Below, one piece after another: positions 34,645 to 43,963 of a DNA stretch of 64,000 nt. Within the stretch, counting starts at the first letter, position 1, and each line of letters opens with the position of its first letter. The DNA lies in the NCBI RefSeq assembly GCF_900115135.1, contig NZ_FOVK01000001.1, positions 372,001-436,000 on the forward strand. Direction: 5' to 3'. Both the position numbers and the translations under genes were made by a program. The DNA is from Proteiniclasticum ruminis. Lineage in GTDB: Bacteria > Bacillota > Clostridia > Clostridiales > Clostridiaceae. Below the pieces are notes generated by a model that saw nothing but the letters and a program-made list of their open reading frames with translations, was not told where the DNA came from and searched no databases.

Positions 34645-35835
34645 ATGAACTTATCAAATAGAATCAACGAGATGAAGTTTTCTCCCATCCGTAAGCTATC
34701 CCCTTACGCTCAGGCAGCCCGCAAAAAGGGGCTGAAGGTTCTGGGTCTTAATATTGGACAGCCTGACATTGAAACTCCACCACAGTTTATGGAGACCATT
34801 AAGAAATATGATGAAAAGGTGCTTAAATATTCCGAATCCAGAGGTGAAGCCGTACTACTCGAATCATTTATCCGGTACTATAAAGATTATGGTATTGAAT
34901 TTACAGAGGAGAACCTCATCATCACCAATGGAGGATCAGAAGCTCTTCAGTTTGCGCTGTTCTCTCTTCTGAACCCTGATGAGGAAGTGCTCATTCCAGA
35001 ACCTTTCTACACCAACTACTCTTCCTTCACAGATATCGTAGGCTGCAAAGTTCGAGCGATTACAACCTACGGTGATGATGGATTCCATTTACCAAAGATG
35101 GAAACGATGGAAAGTCTCATTACAGAGAAAACAAGAGCCATCCTTATCTCAAGCCCATCCAATCCTACGGGTACCATATACACCAAAGAAGAAATCCGTA
35201 TGCTTGCAGATCTTTGTTTAAAATATGATCTGTATCTCATTTCAGATGAGGTCTATCGAGAGTTTGTCTATGATGGTCTTGAAGTCCACTCACCAATGGA
35301 TATTCCAGAAATTGAGGACCGCGTAGTGCTTATAGACTCTATCAGCAAGCGCTACAGTGCATGCGGTGCAAGAATTGGGCTTGTGGCTTCCCGAAACAAA
35401 GCCATCATCCAAGCTATGATGAAACTTGCTCAGTCAAGGCTTTGTGCCCCAACACTGGAACAGGTAGCAGCGGCTGCACTTTACGAAACTCCAAAGTCCT
35501 ATTTCGAGGCCGTAAAAAAAGAGTATCAGGAACGAAGAGACATTCTTTTCGAAGGCATTTCCAAGATTCCTCAGGTAAAAGTCAAGAAACCGACAGGTGC
35601 CTTCTATATGATGATAGAGCTTCCCATCGACAACGCAGAAGACTTCTGTATGTGGATACTGGAAAAGTTCAGCTACAAAAACACTACCATTATGATGGCC
35701 CCTGCCGAAGGTTTCTATCTCACAAAAGGACTCGGTGTAAAAGAAGTGCGACTTTCCTACTGTATTAACCAGGAAGACCTCTCTCTTGCTGTGGAGATCT
35801 TAAAACTGGCTATTGAAGAATATAATAAAAAATAA
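34645..35835 (+). CDS. Class I PLP-dependent aminotransferase (aspartate aminotransferase-like)
   Basis: 396 residues. LGLNIGQPDIETP, ITNGGSEALQF, SSPSNPTGT, SDEVYREFVYDG, Schiff-base Lys235 in SISKRYSACGARIG and the substrate Arg near EVRLSYC are visible. It belongs to the aspartate/alanine aminotransferase group; the exact amino acid cannot be read from the sequence. RBS TGGAG eight bases upstream. Probably co-transcribed with the gene before it. Confidence 0.9.
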   Translation: MNLSNRINEMKFSPIRKLSPYAQAARKKGLKVLGLNIGQPDIETPPQFMETIKKYDEKVLKYSESRGEAVLLESFIRYYKDYGIEFTEENLIITNGGSEALQFALFSLLNPDEEVLIPEPFYTNYSSFTDIVGCKVRAITTYGDDGFHLPKMETMESLITEKTRAILISSPSNPTGTIYTKEEIRMLADLCLKYDLYLISDEVYREFVYDGLEVHSPMDIPEIEDRVVLIDSISKRYSACGARIGLVASRNKAIIQAMMKLAQSRLCAPTLEQVAAAALYETPKSYFEAVKKEYQERRDILFEGISKIPQVKVKKPTGAFYMMIELPIDNAEDFCMWILEKFSYKNTTIMMAPAEGFYLTKGLGVKEVRLSYCINQEDLSLAVEILKLAIEEYNKK

Positions 35836-35838
35836 AAC

Positions 35839-35865
35839 AACAGACGGTCAAATTGACCGTCTGTT
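35839..35865. terminator. Bidirectional terminator between aminotransferase and GNAT genes
   Basis: Perfect 12-bp stem AACAGACGGTCA / TGACCGTCTGTT with a 3-base loop and flanking A and T runs (aataaa / attttat). It overlaps the stop codon of the convergent GNAT gene. Confidence 0.88.
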
Positions 35866-36748
35866 ATTTTATGTAATATAACCATGTGCAAGTGCTCTTT
35901 TCTTCCTGAAAGCCTGAAGAAAGATAAAGCTCTTTGGCTCTGAAATTGTCCTCATTGACATCCAGATAAATCTCCTGAATATCAAGATCTTTTGCCCTAG
36001 ACAGGATTGCATTGAGAAAATCTCTGGATCTTCCTTTTCCTCTATAGTCCGGTGCAATACCAAAGTTTACAAGAAAATAGCAGTCCTCCTGCCGATTGAT
36101 CTGGCCATAGCCCACATATTGATCTTCTTCTACCAGAAAAAAACTGAGTTCAGGGATGTAGGTTCTCTTGGAGATTTCAAGAAGAACATCCGTAACGGAC
36201 AACGGCACCCGATACTTGTTATCAAATATCTGATTCTGCAGTTCCACCCTGGCTTTCACATCTTCTATCTGAAATCTCTTTATTTCGACCTCCCGCGAAA
36301 TTTGCGGCGGGGGATCCAGTTTTCTTTTCATCCTCAGAAGTCCTTTTCTGTATGTGAATCCCATCTGTGTCAATAGTATATGGTTTTCTTCATTGTCTAT
36401 GGTGGTGTATTCAAACTGATGGATGTCCAAATGAAGGGGAAGAGATTCCAAAAAAGCATCCATTGCCTGAGCCAGCGGTTCTGTCTTTAACTCTGCAAAC
36501 AACTTTAATGGAACAATACTTCTCATTTTCACATTATAATTTCTTGTTTCTGACCAGAGAATCATTACAGGATCGTCATGACAGCAGATGATTCTTGTTC
36601 CAGAACGGTACTGTATCTTATTGAATAAAGAACTCTTCATATATCTATCATAAAGATTCTCATTCAATTCATTGAACTCTCTGCATTTGAGCAGTTCTTT
36701 TTTATAATATTGAAGATCCTTGGCACGAAGTGGTAACGCTTTATACAT
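35864..36748 (-). CDS. GNAT family N-acetyltransferase
   Basis: 294 residues. The C-terminal half (about 150-294) is a GNAT domain with the acetyl-CoA loop APDYRGKGRSRDFL and the YLDVNEDNFRAKELYLSSGF ending. The N-terminal half (about 1-145) has no family I can name. The substrate is unknown. RBS AAGGAG before the ATG, with an extended -10 promoter upstream. Confidence 0.85.
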   Translation of the reverse strand: MYKALPLRAKDLQYYKKELLKCREFNELNENLYDRYMKSSLFNKIQYRSGTRIICCHDDPVMILWSETRNYNVKMRSIVPLKLFAELKTEPLAQAMDAFLESLPLHLDIHQFEYTTIDNEENHILLTQMGFTYRKGLLRMKRKLDPPPQISREVEIKRFQIEDVKARVELQNQIFDNKYRVPLSVTDVLLEISKRTYIPELSFFLVEEDQYVGYGQINRQEDCYFLVNFGIAPDYRGKGRSRDFLNAILSRAKDLDIQEIYLDVNEDNFRAKELYLSSGFQEEKSTCTWLYYIK

Positions 36749-36792
36749 ACTTCAACTCCTTGCTTGTAAGAATTCTTTACTGAAGTATGATA

Positions 36793-36801
36793 ATTATATC
36801 A
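36793..36801 (-). promoter_or_regulatory. Extended -10 promoter of the GNAT gene
   Basis: TGATATAAT on the minus strand (TGn plus consensus -10), about 45 bases before the start codon. No good -35 is seen, as often with extended -10 promoters. Confidence 0.5.
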
Positions 36802-36928
36802 TAGCTTGTAAAACATATGCTATCATTCGACACACTTAATGTCATGGTAATCGAAGTAAGGTCATCTTCAGCAGCGCTCTCGCTGCAAAGGTAAGGCAAA
36901 GTTAAAGGAGATTTTTCGGATACTTTGT

Positions 36929-37468
36929 TTAAAATGCTGTGTGGAGTCTTACCTTAAGCATTTTATATAGAGCCACCGCAATGAATCCTCCAGCCATGGC
37001 CGTGAGAAGCTGAGGCACCCCCATGGCAACTGCAAGTTTTGCTTTTACTGGTTCTGGGATTCCAATGGCAAAGAGATCAATCAGCCGGGTAGCACTGACG
37101 AAAAGGAAAATGAACTTCAGTACACTCGCCAGCATAAATCCAATGAATTCTCCAGATTTCCGGTTCTTAAGCAGAGCAAAAATACAGCTGTAAAGAAGAT
37201 TGCCTGCTGCAATAAAAGGAATGAATGGTGCCATGGGTGCTGCAAGAACACCAGAAAAAAATGCTAATACAGGTGTCAAAACGCCAATGAGAATTGCCCA
37301 TTTTAACCCCGCAAAATATACCGTAAGAAGCAAAATAGCATTCACCATAGGCCCAACAAAAAATTGATTGATCTGTGGAATATTCTTACCCAAAATCTGA
37401 ATAAGGACTGCTAAAGTCAAAAACAAAGCACTGAAAATCATGTTTCTGGTTTCTTTTTTTACGTTCAT
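36929..37468 (-). CDS. ECF transporter S component of unknown specificity
   Basis: 179 residues with about five membrane helices (ALFLTLAVLIQIL near the start, LLLTVYFAGLKWAILIGVLTPV, FIPFIAAGNLLYSCIFALL). This is the ECF S-component pattern; no ATPase or T-component genes are nearby, so it would share a common energising module. No riboswitch lies in the 65 bases upstream that could hint at the vitamin. The ATG at 37468 follows GGGAGG by seven bases; five residues upstream of it overlap that site. Confidence 0.8.
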   Translation of the reverse strand: MNVKKETRNMIFSALFLTLAVLIQILGKNIPQINQFFVGPMVNAILLLTVYFAGLKWAILIGVLTPVLAFFSGVLAAPMAPFIPFIAAGNLLYSCIFALLKNRKSGEFIGFMLASVLKFIFLFVSATRLIDLFAIGIPEPVKAKLAVAMGVPQLLTAMAGGFIAVALYKMLKVRLHTAF

Positions 37469-37538
37469 TTTCTTTCCTCCCATACCCTAATGATAACATT
37501 TTAACATGATTCAGGAAGAAAATCCTGCGAAACTAAAA

Positions 37539-37561
37539 AAACCCCGGAAAAACCGGGGTTT
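37539..37561 (-). terminator. Terminator after rpsA
   Basis: Stem AAACCCCGG / CCGGGGTTT with a 5-base loop and a run of T residues on the minus strand, about 14 bases after the rpsA stop. Confidence 0.88.
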
Positions 37562-37574
37562 TGAGTTAGAAATC

Positions 37575-38675
37575 TTAAGATTCAATTGCCTTAATGCTTA
37601 AAGATACCTTCTTGTTTTCTTCTGAAGAATCAAGAATCTTTACCTTGATGGTTTCACCAATGGTCAGCACTTCTGAAGGAGATTCTACTCTCTGATGAGA
37701 AAGCTGTGAAATATGTGCAAGTCCATCCACGCCAGGTTCCAGCTCAATGAATGCACCAAAGTCTGTAAATCTGACAACCTTGCCTAATACGACGCTTCCT
37801 TCAGGGTACTTCTCTTCAATTCTTGTCCATGGATTTTCCTGAAGAGCCTTCAAGCTGAGTGAAAGTCTCTTCTTCTCGTTGTCAAGAGCGATGATCTTCA
37901 CCTTCAGCTCATCTCCAACCTTCAGAACATCACTTGGCTTTCCAACTTTTCCGTAGGAAATTTCAGAAACATGAAGAAGTCCATCAACACCGTTTACGTT
38001 GACAAATGCACCGAAATCGGTAAGTCTCTCCACATGCCCTTCCAGTACCTGTCCTACTTCAAAGCTCTCCCAAGCACTTGCTTCCTGAGCAATTCTGTCT
38101 TCCTGAAGCTTCTTTCTTCTGGACGCAACCACTCTTGTTGTGCCTCTCTTTTCTTCAATCTCAATGACATTGACATCCAGATCCTGATCCTTGTAAACAG
38201 AAAGATCATTTACTGAGTGCAGTTCAAGATGTGAGGCAGGGATAAAGACTCTCTGTCCTAGGTAAGTAGCCACTACACCACCCTTAACAGCATCCTTCAC
38301 CTTGACTTTGACAGTCTCATTGTTTTCGTGGGCTGCTCTAAGGTCTCTAATCGCTTCTTCTCTGTGCATTTCTACCATGGAAAGGATAAAGAAGGAATCA
38401 TTTTCCTGTGGTCTTCTGATAACCTTAGCTTCAATTTCCTGACCAAGTTCAAGAACTTCTGTCAGATTTCCTTCAGAATCTACGGTAGCTTCTTCAATGA
38501 CAAGCTTACCATCATGGCTGGCTCCTACAAGTGCTACTATAGCTTCTTTATCGTCTAGCTGGATGATTTTTCCTTTGATGATCTGGCCAATTCTCACTGG
38601 CTTGTCATAAAGATCCATCAGATCCTGCATTGACATTTCATTTTCATTGTTTTCGATGTTTTGATTATCCATCAT
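37575..38675 (-). CDS. rpsA: 30S ribosomal protein S1 (four S1 domains)
   Basis: 366 residues with four S1 RNA-binding repeats at roughly 28-95, 110-180, 200-270 and 285-355; the last two are canonical (FVNVNGVDGLLHVSEISYG and FIELEPGVDGLAHISQLSH). The short Gram-positive form has fewer repeats than the six-domain E. coli S1. Its role in translation initiation in Firmicutes is less central. The start overlaps the ispH stop by 4 bases, the usual clostridial ispH-rpsA arrangement (elsewhere a fusion). Confidence 0.92.
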   Translation of the reverse strand: MMDNQNIENNENEMSMQDLMDLYDKPVRIGQIIKGKIIQLDDKEAIVALVGASHDGKLVIEEATVDSEGNLTEVLELGQEIEAKVIRRPQENDSFFILSMVEMHREEAIRDLRAAHENNETVKVKVKDAVKGGVVATYLGQRVFIPASHLELHSVNDLSVYKDQDLDVNVIEIEEKRGTTRVVASRRKKLQEDRIAQEASAWESFEVGQVLEGHVERLTDFGAFVNVNGVDGLLHVSEISYGKVGKPSDVLKVGDELKVKIIALDNEKKRLSLSLKALQENPWTRIEEKYPEGSVVLGKVVRFTDFGAFIELEPGVDGLAHISQLSHQRVESPSEVLTIGETIKVKILDSSEENKKVSLSIKAIES

Positions 38676-39505
38676 AAGTTTTCCATTGCCTCCTTAATTA
38701 TCCATTCTGGTGTGGATGCACCCGCAGTGATCCCTACTCTCACTGCATTTTTAATTTTTTCTTTGATTTCGTCCAATTCTCCTGCATTTTCAATATGGAA
38801 AGTCATTGGACAGTTTTTTTTGCATATTTCGTAGAGTTTTGTGGTATTAGAACTGGTATATCCTCCGATGACAATCATAGCATCCACTTCCTTGGAAATC
38901 TCTTCAGCAGACTTTTGTCTGTCCTCTGTTGCTTTGCAAATGGTATTGAAAGCAACAAACTCTTTGGCAGTTTCAGCAATATTTGTAATCAGCTTCACCC
39001 AGTTCGATTGTTTTTCCGTAGTTTGAGCAACTACGCAGATTTTACCTTTCATCGGAAAATCAATTTCTCCACTTTTAGTGATATAAGCACTGTTATTACA
39101 GTATCCGTTGATCCCGACGACTTCTGGATGGTGTTCATCGCCAAGAATTACAATCTTATACCCTTTATCATGGTGCAATTTGACTTTCTTCTGAATATTT
39201 ATCACATAAGGGCAGGTCAGATCCACAATGGAAACCCCTTGCTCCTTAAGCTCATCATAGACCGCCATGGCAACGCCATGTGTTCTAATTATGACCGTAT
39301 CTTCCTTCATCAGACTTGGAATGTCTTCCATTGAAATCTCATGAATTCCTTTATTTGCAAGTTTTTGTGTCACGTCCTTGTTATGAATCAATGGCCCCAG
39401 CGTGACTACTCTACCTTGAGGACTCACGAAATCAAAGGACTGCTTTACTGCACGTTCTACGCCAAAACAAAATCCAGAGTTATTGGCTCTAATAATTTCT
39501 CTCAT
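38672..39505 (-). CDS. ispH: 4-hydroxy-3-methylbut-2-enyl diphosphate reductase (IspH/LytB)
   Basis: 277 residues. The three iron-sulphur Cys are in NNSGFCFGVERA (about 13), LTCPYV (about 96) and the later FNTICKATEDRQ region; TSSNT and AGASTPEWII substrate loops are present. It makes IPP and DMAPP, the last step of the MEP pathway, whose first enzyme Dxs is encoded at 58554-60428. RBS AAGGAG before the ATG. Confidence 0.96.
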   Translation of the reverse strand: MREIIRANNSGFCFGVERAVKQSFDFVSPQGRVVTLGPLIHNKDVTQKLANKGIHEISMEDIPSLMKEDTVIIRTHGVAMAVYDELKEQGVSIVDLTCPYVINIQKKVKLHHDKGYKIVILGDEHHPEVVGINGYCNNSAYITKSGEIDFPMKGKICVVAQTTEKQSNWVKLITNIAETAKEFVAFNTICKATEDRQKSAEEISKEVDAMIVIGGYTSSNTTKLYEICKKNCPMTFHIENAGELDEIKEKIKNAVRVGITAGASTPEWIIKEAMENL

Positions 39506-39544
39506 TTTGCTCCTTTTATAATCACCGTACTCTTGACAATATGA

Positions 39545-39553
39545 ATTATATCA
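39545..39553 (-). promoter_or_regulatory. Extended -10 promoter of ispH-rpsA
   Basis: TGATATAAT on the minus strand, 40 bases before the ispH start. The rest of the 220-bp spacer (39506-39725) is AT-rich and shows nothing else I can name. Confidence 0.5.
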
Positions 39554-39725
39554 TAAATAGACAAGTGATAAAAAGTCTTTCAACATATATTCATAATTTT
39601 ATTCGAAACTTGCGAATAAATTTCAACGTATCTAAACATTACCTTCCATATTATACTCTATTTCATGAAAATTAGCTACAAATTCTATAGAGTACAATGA
39701 GATTCTCTTTCATTTCTCCCATTGA

Positions 39726-40088
39726 CTATACTCTGCCAGACCCTGTTAGATCCGGTCTTAAAGACTTCGCTTTCCGGAGATATACCGAAGTCCCTGGCGC
39801 TGACGCCTCATAATGTATCATGACTCGAATGCACAATCCTAAAGCCCCTTTTACATCCATTTCCTGAAAATGAAGGATTGGCACATCTGTGATGCCAAGT
39901 TCTTCTCTCAGGTATTTTCCGGGATATGCAGAACAAATATCTTTAGTTGCTGTAAAAAGAACCGAAACCATTTTTTCTGGTATCAGACTATTTTTCGCGA
40001 TGAGTTCACGCATGAGTTCAACGGTCGCTTCCTTTATTTGTATCGGTGTATCGGTATCAATCGTAGTCGCACCTCTGATCGCAATCAT
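39726..40088 (-). CDS. aroH: Chorismate mutase, AroH class
   Basis: 120 residues beginning MIAIRGATTIDTDT, with SVLFTATKDICSAYPGK and the active-site Arg in GLCIRVMIHYE; this is the small trimeric AroH type. It converts chorismate to prephenate for Phe and Tyr. The ATG overlaps the stop of the upstream flavoprotein gene by 4 bases. Confidence 0.94.
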   Translation of the reverse strand: MIAIRGATTIDTDTPIQIKEATVELMRELIAKNSLIPEKMVSVLFTATKDICSAYPGKYLREELGITDVPILHFQEMDVKGALGLCIRVMIHYEASAPGTSVYLRKAKSLRPDLTGSGRV

Positions 40089-41293
40089 AAGGAATCACCT
40101 GCCAGAAAACCTGTCGAGAAAGCAATTTGAAGGTTGAATCCACCCGTAACAGCATCCACATCGATCATTTCTCCTGCGAAAGAGAGATTGTCTATGACTT
40201 TTGATTTCATGGTACTTGGATCGATCTCCTTTGTCACCACACCACCCCTGGTGATAATGGCTTCATTTATGGATTTTGTTCCTACCACTGTCAGCGGGAT
40301 ATTTTTCAGCACCCTGACAAGATTCAGACGTTCCCCTTTTGTAATGCTGTTGCATTTCTTCTCCGGATCAATACCAGACTGTTCGACAATAAAAGGAATC
40401 AGTTTTGAGGGCAGTAAATCTGTCAATGCATTTCTGAAATCTTTGTTCTGATACTTCAGGAAATCTCTTTGAAGTCTCTGATCCAATGCACTCTCATGAA
40501 GTCCTGGTTTCAGATCAATCAGACCTTCCACATGACCCGGTTTATAAAAAGCGGATGCAGAAAGCACCAGAGGCCCACTGATTCCAAAATGAGTGAACAG
40601 CATTTCTCCAATATCCGTAAATACTTCTTTATTCTGCACCTTCAGCGTAAATCTTACATTCTTAAGGCTTAGCCCCTGAAGATCTTTCACGAAAGTTTCC
40701 TTTGTTACCAATGGAATCAGTGAAGGAGTCATTGGATACACGGAATGTCCCATGCTGGCGGATATATTCTGAAGGGTTCCATCTGATCCAGTACCAAAAT
40801 AAGAACACCCGCCACCAGCGAAGACATACCAATCCCCAGTTATACTGCCTTTAGTTGTGACAAGCTTCAGAATTCTGTTCCTTTCCAGAATGACATCTTT
40901 TACCAAGGTATGGTACTGCACTTCCACCTGTTTTTTTAATAGTTCTCTCCGAAGCACGTCAATCACATCAGAGGATTTATCAGATTCCGGAAACACCCGA
41001 TGGCCTCGCTCCACTTTCAGAACCAGCCCCCGTTCTCTAAAAAAATCCATCAGCTGTACATTGGTGTACGAATACAATGCGCTATAAAGAAACTCAGGGT
41101 TTCTAGGAATATTTTCAAAGAACTCAGAAATATCCTTTTCATTGGTAATATTGCATCTTCCTTTTCCAGTGATAAAAAGTTTTTTCCCGATTCTATCATT
41201 TCTTTCCAGCAAAATCACCTGATGACCATTTTCAGCAGCTCGAATGGATGCCATTACGCCTGCAGGGCCACCACCAACAACTATTACTCTCAT
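40085..41293 (-). CDS. NAD(P)/FAD-dependent oxidoreductase of the HI0933/YhiN family
   Basis: 402 residues. N-terminal dinucleotide-binding GGGPAGVMASIRAAENG with ERNDRIGKKLFITGKGRCN next, a FAGGGCSYFGTGSDG stretch, and the C-terminal FAGEMIDVDAVTGGFNLQIAFSTG FAD segment are the family signatures. The physiological substrate is not established for most members. Coupled to aroH by overlap, which may only reflect co-transcription. ATG with GAGG upstream. Confidence 0.9.
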   Translation of the reverse strand: MRVIVVGGGPAGVMASIRAAENGHQVILLERNDRIGKKLFITGKGRCNITNEKDISEFFENIPRNPEFLYSALYSYTNVQLMDFFRERGLVLKVERGHRVFPESDKSSDVIDVLRRELLKKQVEVQYHTLVKDVILERNRILKLVTTKGSITGDWYVFAGGGCSYFGTGSDGTLQNISASMGHSVYPMTPSLIPLVTKETFVKDLQGLSLKNVRFTLKVQNKEVFTDIGEMLFTHFGISGPLVLSASAFYKPGHVEGLIDLKPGLHESALDQRLQRDFLKYQNKDFRNALTDLLPSKLIPFIVEQSGIDPEKKCNSITKGERLNLVRVLKNIPLTVVGTKSINEAIITRGGVVTKEIDPSTMKSKVIDNLSFAGEMIDVDAVTGGFNLQIAFSTGFLAGDSL

Positions 41294-41351
41294 ATATTAT
41301 CCTCACATATTCTTCCGTATTCCGGAATATCTTCATCCATTATGATAAAGA

Positions 41352-41376
41352 AAGGCTTGCAATAATGCAAGCCTTC
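41352..41376 (-). terminator. Terminator after gdhA
   Basis: Perfect 10-bp stem AAGGCTTGCA / TGCAAGCCTT, 5-base loop, with a short T-rich tail (tctttatc) on the minus strand, 15 bases after the gdhA stop. Confidence 0.75.
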
Positions 41377-41390
41377 TGAACTCTTCTATT

Positions 41391-42758
41391 TTAATACTGT
41401 CCTTGAGCAACCATTGCTTTTGCAACCTTGTCAAATCCTGCAATGTTCGCACCAGCAACCAGATTGTATCCGAAGCCGTAGAACTCTGCAGCTTCTTTTG
41501 CGTTCTTATGAATATTCTTCATAATCTGATGAAGCTTTGCATCCACTTCTTCTTCTGTCCAGGATAGTCTCATGCTGTTCTGTGACATTTCAAGAGCAGA
41601 TACAGATACACCACCAGCATTGGCAGCCTTGGATGGACCAACTACAACTCCGCTGTTCAAGAAATGTGTAACAGCTTCGTTGGTGCATGGCATATTTGCG
41701 CCTTCACAAACATACTTGATTTTATTGTCTGTAATCATCTTTGCATGTTCAATGTGAATGTCATTCTGGGTTGCACAAGGCATTATAATATCTACTTTTC
41801 TGCCCCATGGCTTTTCACCAGCAAAGAATTCCACGCCGAACTTGTCCGCATAGTCTTTTACCTTGTCTCTACCTGAGTTTCTCATTTCAACCAGATAGTT
41901 GATTTTTTCTGGTGTGCTTACACCGTCTGGATCGTAAATATATCCATCTGGACCGGATAGTGTAACAACCTTAGCTCCGAGCTCTGTTGCTTTCATGCAA
42001 ACGCCCCAAGTAACATTTCCAAAACCGGATGCGGCGATGGTTTTGCCTACCATTTTATCGCCCAGGTGTTCGAGAATCTCGTTACAGAAATATACGATAC
42101 CGAATCCAGTAGCTTCTGGACGGATAAGTGATCCACCATATGGAATACCTTTCCCTGTGAAGACTCCATTTTCAAATGCTCCACGGATTCTTCTGTACAT
42201 ACCGAACAGATACCCGATTTCTCTAGCGCCTACTCCGATGTCTCCAGCTGGAACGTCCACATCTGGTCCAATATGTCTATAAAGCTCTGTCATGAAGCTC
42301 TGGCAGAATCTTAAAATTTCACTGTCTGATTTTCCTCTTGGGTCAAAGTCAGAACCACCCTTACCTCCACCAATTGGAAGTCCTGTCAGAGAGTTCTTTA
42401 ATGTTTGCTCAAAAGCAAGGAATTTCATGATGGAGAGTGTTACAGATGGATGGAATCTGAGTCCGCCTTTGTATGGCCCAATCACACCATTAAACTGTAC
42501 TCTATACCCTCTGTTGACCTGAACATGTCCATTGTCATCTTCCCAAGAGACTTTGAACATAATCATTCTTTCAGGTTCAACGAACCTTCCAAGAAGATTC
42601 ATCTTCATATATTCCGGGAACTTGTCAAGAACAGGCTTCAGTGTAGGAAGAACTTCTTCTACAGTCTGAATAAACTCTGGTTCATGACCATTTTTCGCCT
42701 TTACATCATTAATGATCTTCTCAATGTACTCTGTTGAGCTAAGCATTGTACTTGCCAT
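41391..42758 (-). CDS. gdhA: NADP-type glutamate dehydrogenase
   Basis: 455 residues, the hexameric short type. Catalytic region PIGGGKGGSDFDP, VPAGDIGVGAREIGYLFG, and the nucleotide fold ASGFGNVTWG are clear. It interconverts glutamate and 2-oxoglutarate plus ammonia. In an amino-acid fermenting anaerobe it could run in either direction; the length and N-terminal type fit NADP-dependent enzymes, but cofactor choice is inferred. GGGGGT upstream of the ATG; preceded by an AT-rich 250-bp spacer. Confidence 0.95.
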   Translation of the reverse strand: MASTMLSSTEYIEKIINDVKAKNGHEPEFIQTVEEVLPTLKPVLDKFPEYMKMNLLGRFVEPERMIMFKVSWEDDNGHVQVNRGYRVQFNGVIGPYKGGLRFHPSVTLSIMKFLAFEQTLKNSLTGLPIGGGKGGSDFDPRGKSDSEILRFCQSFMTELYRHIGPDVDVPAGDIGVGAREIGYLFGMYRRIRGAFENGVFTGKGIPYGGSLIRPEATGFGIVYFCNEILEHLGDKMVGKTIAASGFGNVTWGVCMKATELGAKVVTLSGPDGYIYDPDGVSTPEKINYLVEMRNSGRDKVKDYADKFGVEFFAGEKPWGRKVDIIMPCATQNDIHIEHAKMITDNKIKYVCEGANMPCTNEAVTHFLNSGVVVGPSKAANAGGVSVSALEMSQNSMRLSWTEEEVDAKLHQIMKNIHKNAKEAAEFYGFGYNLVAGANIAGFDKVAKAMVAQGQY

Positions 42759-42954
42759 TTTTTTACCCCCAAATTTGTTTTCCGTAATAGTGGTGATTAG
42801 TCTTACATGTCTATTCTACAATGAAATCCACTGTTTTTCACCCGCTTACAAAAAGTTTATTAAGTTCTTATTAAAACCTTTACATCCTTATAGAACCAAT
42901 TATTTTTTCATAAATTTCATTAAGAAAAAGATGAAAGGAAGGGATAAAATATAA

Positions 42955-42993
42955 AAATCCATACTTCGTTATTTGGATAACGAGTATGGATTT
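42955..42993 (-). terminator. Terminator after the RpiR-type regulator
   Basis: 17-bp stem (42955-42971 with 42977-42993, one bulged base) followed on the minus strand by tttttatattt; 15 bases after the stop. Confidence 0.85.
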
Positions 42994-43007
42994 CGATTCT
43001 GGTTCGA

Positions 43008-43865
43008 TTAATTGAAGATATCATGCTTCTTCCAAATTTCTTCCAGGGTGTTGAAAATCTCACCCACCTGGTCTTTTTTTCTCATACCAACTGACACAAT
43101 CACAGCATTTATGACACTGAGAGGGGCCACAAGAGAGTCTACAAAGGATGCCATATTGCTTTGTGCAATGAGGCTATAGTCAGCACGTGCTGCCAAAGGT
43201 GACAGCAGACTGTCGGTGATGACGCTAACCTTTGCACCTCTGCTTTTCGCAAAATCCAGTGCTTCAATGGTTTTCTGGGAATATCTTGGAAACCCAATTC
43301 CGATGACAAGATCGTCTTTGTTGAGTTTAATCATCTGTTCAAAAATATCACTATACCCTTGATGGATAGAACGGACATTATCCAAAAACAAGTTCAGATA
43401 AAAAGCAAGGAAATTTGCCAGTGTGTTGGAACTTCTAAGGCCTATGATATAAATATTTCTTGCTTCAAAAATCGCATCAATGATCTGCTCAAAAGTCTGC
43501 TCATTGATCTTCTCCAGCGTAGCACGAATATTCTCCATATCCGCCTTCAGAACACCTTTCAGCGCATTTTCTGTATTGACTAGACTGTTCGTCAGCTCCA
43601 ATCTCTGCACGGTGGTCAGCTTTACTTTCACGATATCCTGCAGCGATTTCTGTAGTTCTGGATATCCTTCATAACCGAGCTCATTTGCAAATCGTACGAC
43701 AGTGGATTCGGAAACTCCTACACTTGCACCAAGCTTGGATGCCGTCATAAATGCTGCCTTGTCGTACTGTTTCAGTATAAATTCAGCGATCAGCTTCTGC
43801 CCCTTGCTCAGTTTTGCATATTTGCTCTGGATGACTCTCATCAGATCATCACGGTTGCCTTCCAT
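43008..43865 (-). CDS. MurR/RpiR family transcriptional regulator
   Basis: 285 residues. N-terminal HTH_6 domain (about 1-80, with TASKLGASVGVSESTVVRFANELGYEGYPELQ) and a C-terminal SIS sugar-phosphate-binding domain (about 125-265, IYIIGLRSSNTLANFL and GIGFPRYSQKTIEALDFAKSRGA). Such proteins sense phosphosugars. No sugar genes are adjacent, so its target is unknown; it is transcribed alone, with its own promoter and terminator. Confidence 0.92.
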   Translation of the reverse strand: MEGNRDDLMRVIQSKYAKLSKGQKLIAEFILKQYDKAAFMTASKLGASVGVSESTVVRFANELGYEGYPELQKSLQDIVKVKLTTVQRLELTNSLVNTENALKGVLKADMENIRATLEKINEQTFEQIIDAIFEARNIYIIGLRSSNTLANFLAFYLNLFLDNVRSIHQGYSDIFEQMIKLNKDDLVIGIGFPRYSQKTIEALDFAKSRGAKVSVITDSLLSPLAARADYSLIAQSNMASFVDSLVAPLSVINAVIVSVGMRKKDQVGEIFNTLEEIWKKHDIFN

Positions 43866-43934
43866 AACTTATCCTCTCTTTCAAACATCCATTAACGGAT
43901 CATCAGTGTTCATGGTTTCATCTCAATTATTTTC

Positions 43935-43963
43935 ATTATATTCTGTTTCTCTATAGCAGTAAA
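43935..43963 (-). promoter_or_regulatory. Promoter of the RpiR-type regulator
   Basis: TTTACT (43958-43963), 17-base spacer, TATAAT (43935-43940) on the minus strand, about 70 bases before the start codon. Confidence 0.6.

Noticed and set aside
36871-36886. GCAGCG/CGCTGC hairpin downstream of the ECF S-component gene
   Set aside because: Six base pairs and no T tract on either strand, so neither terminator nor known RNA element can be supported.
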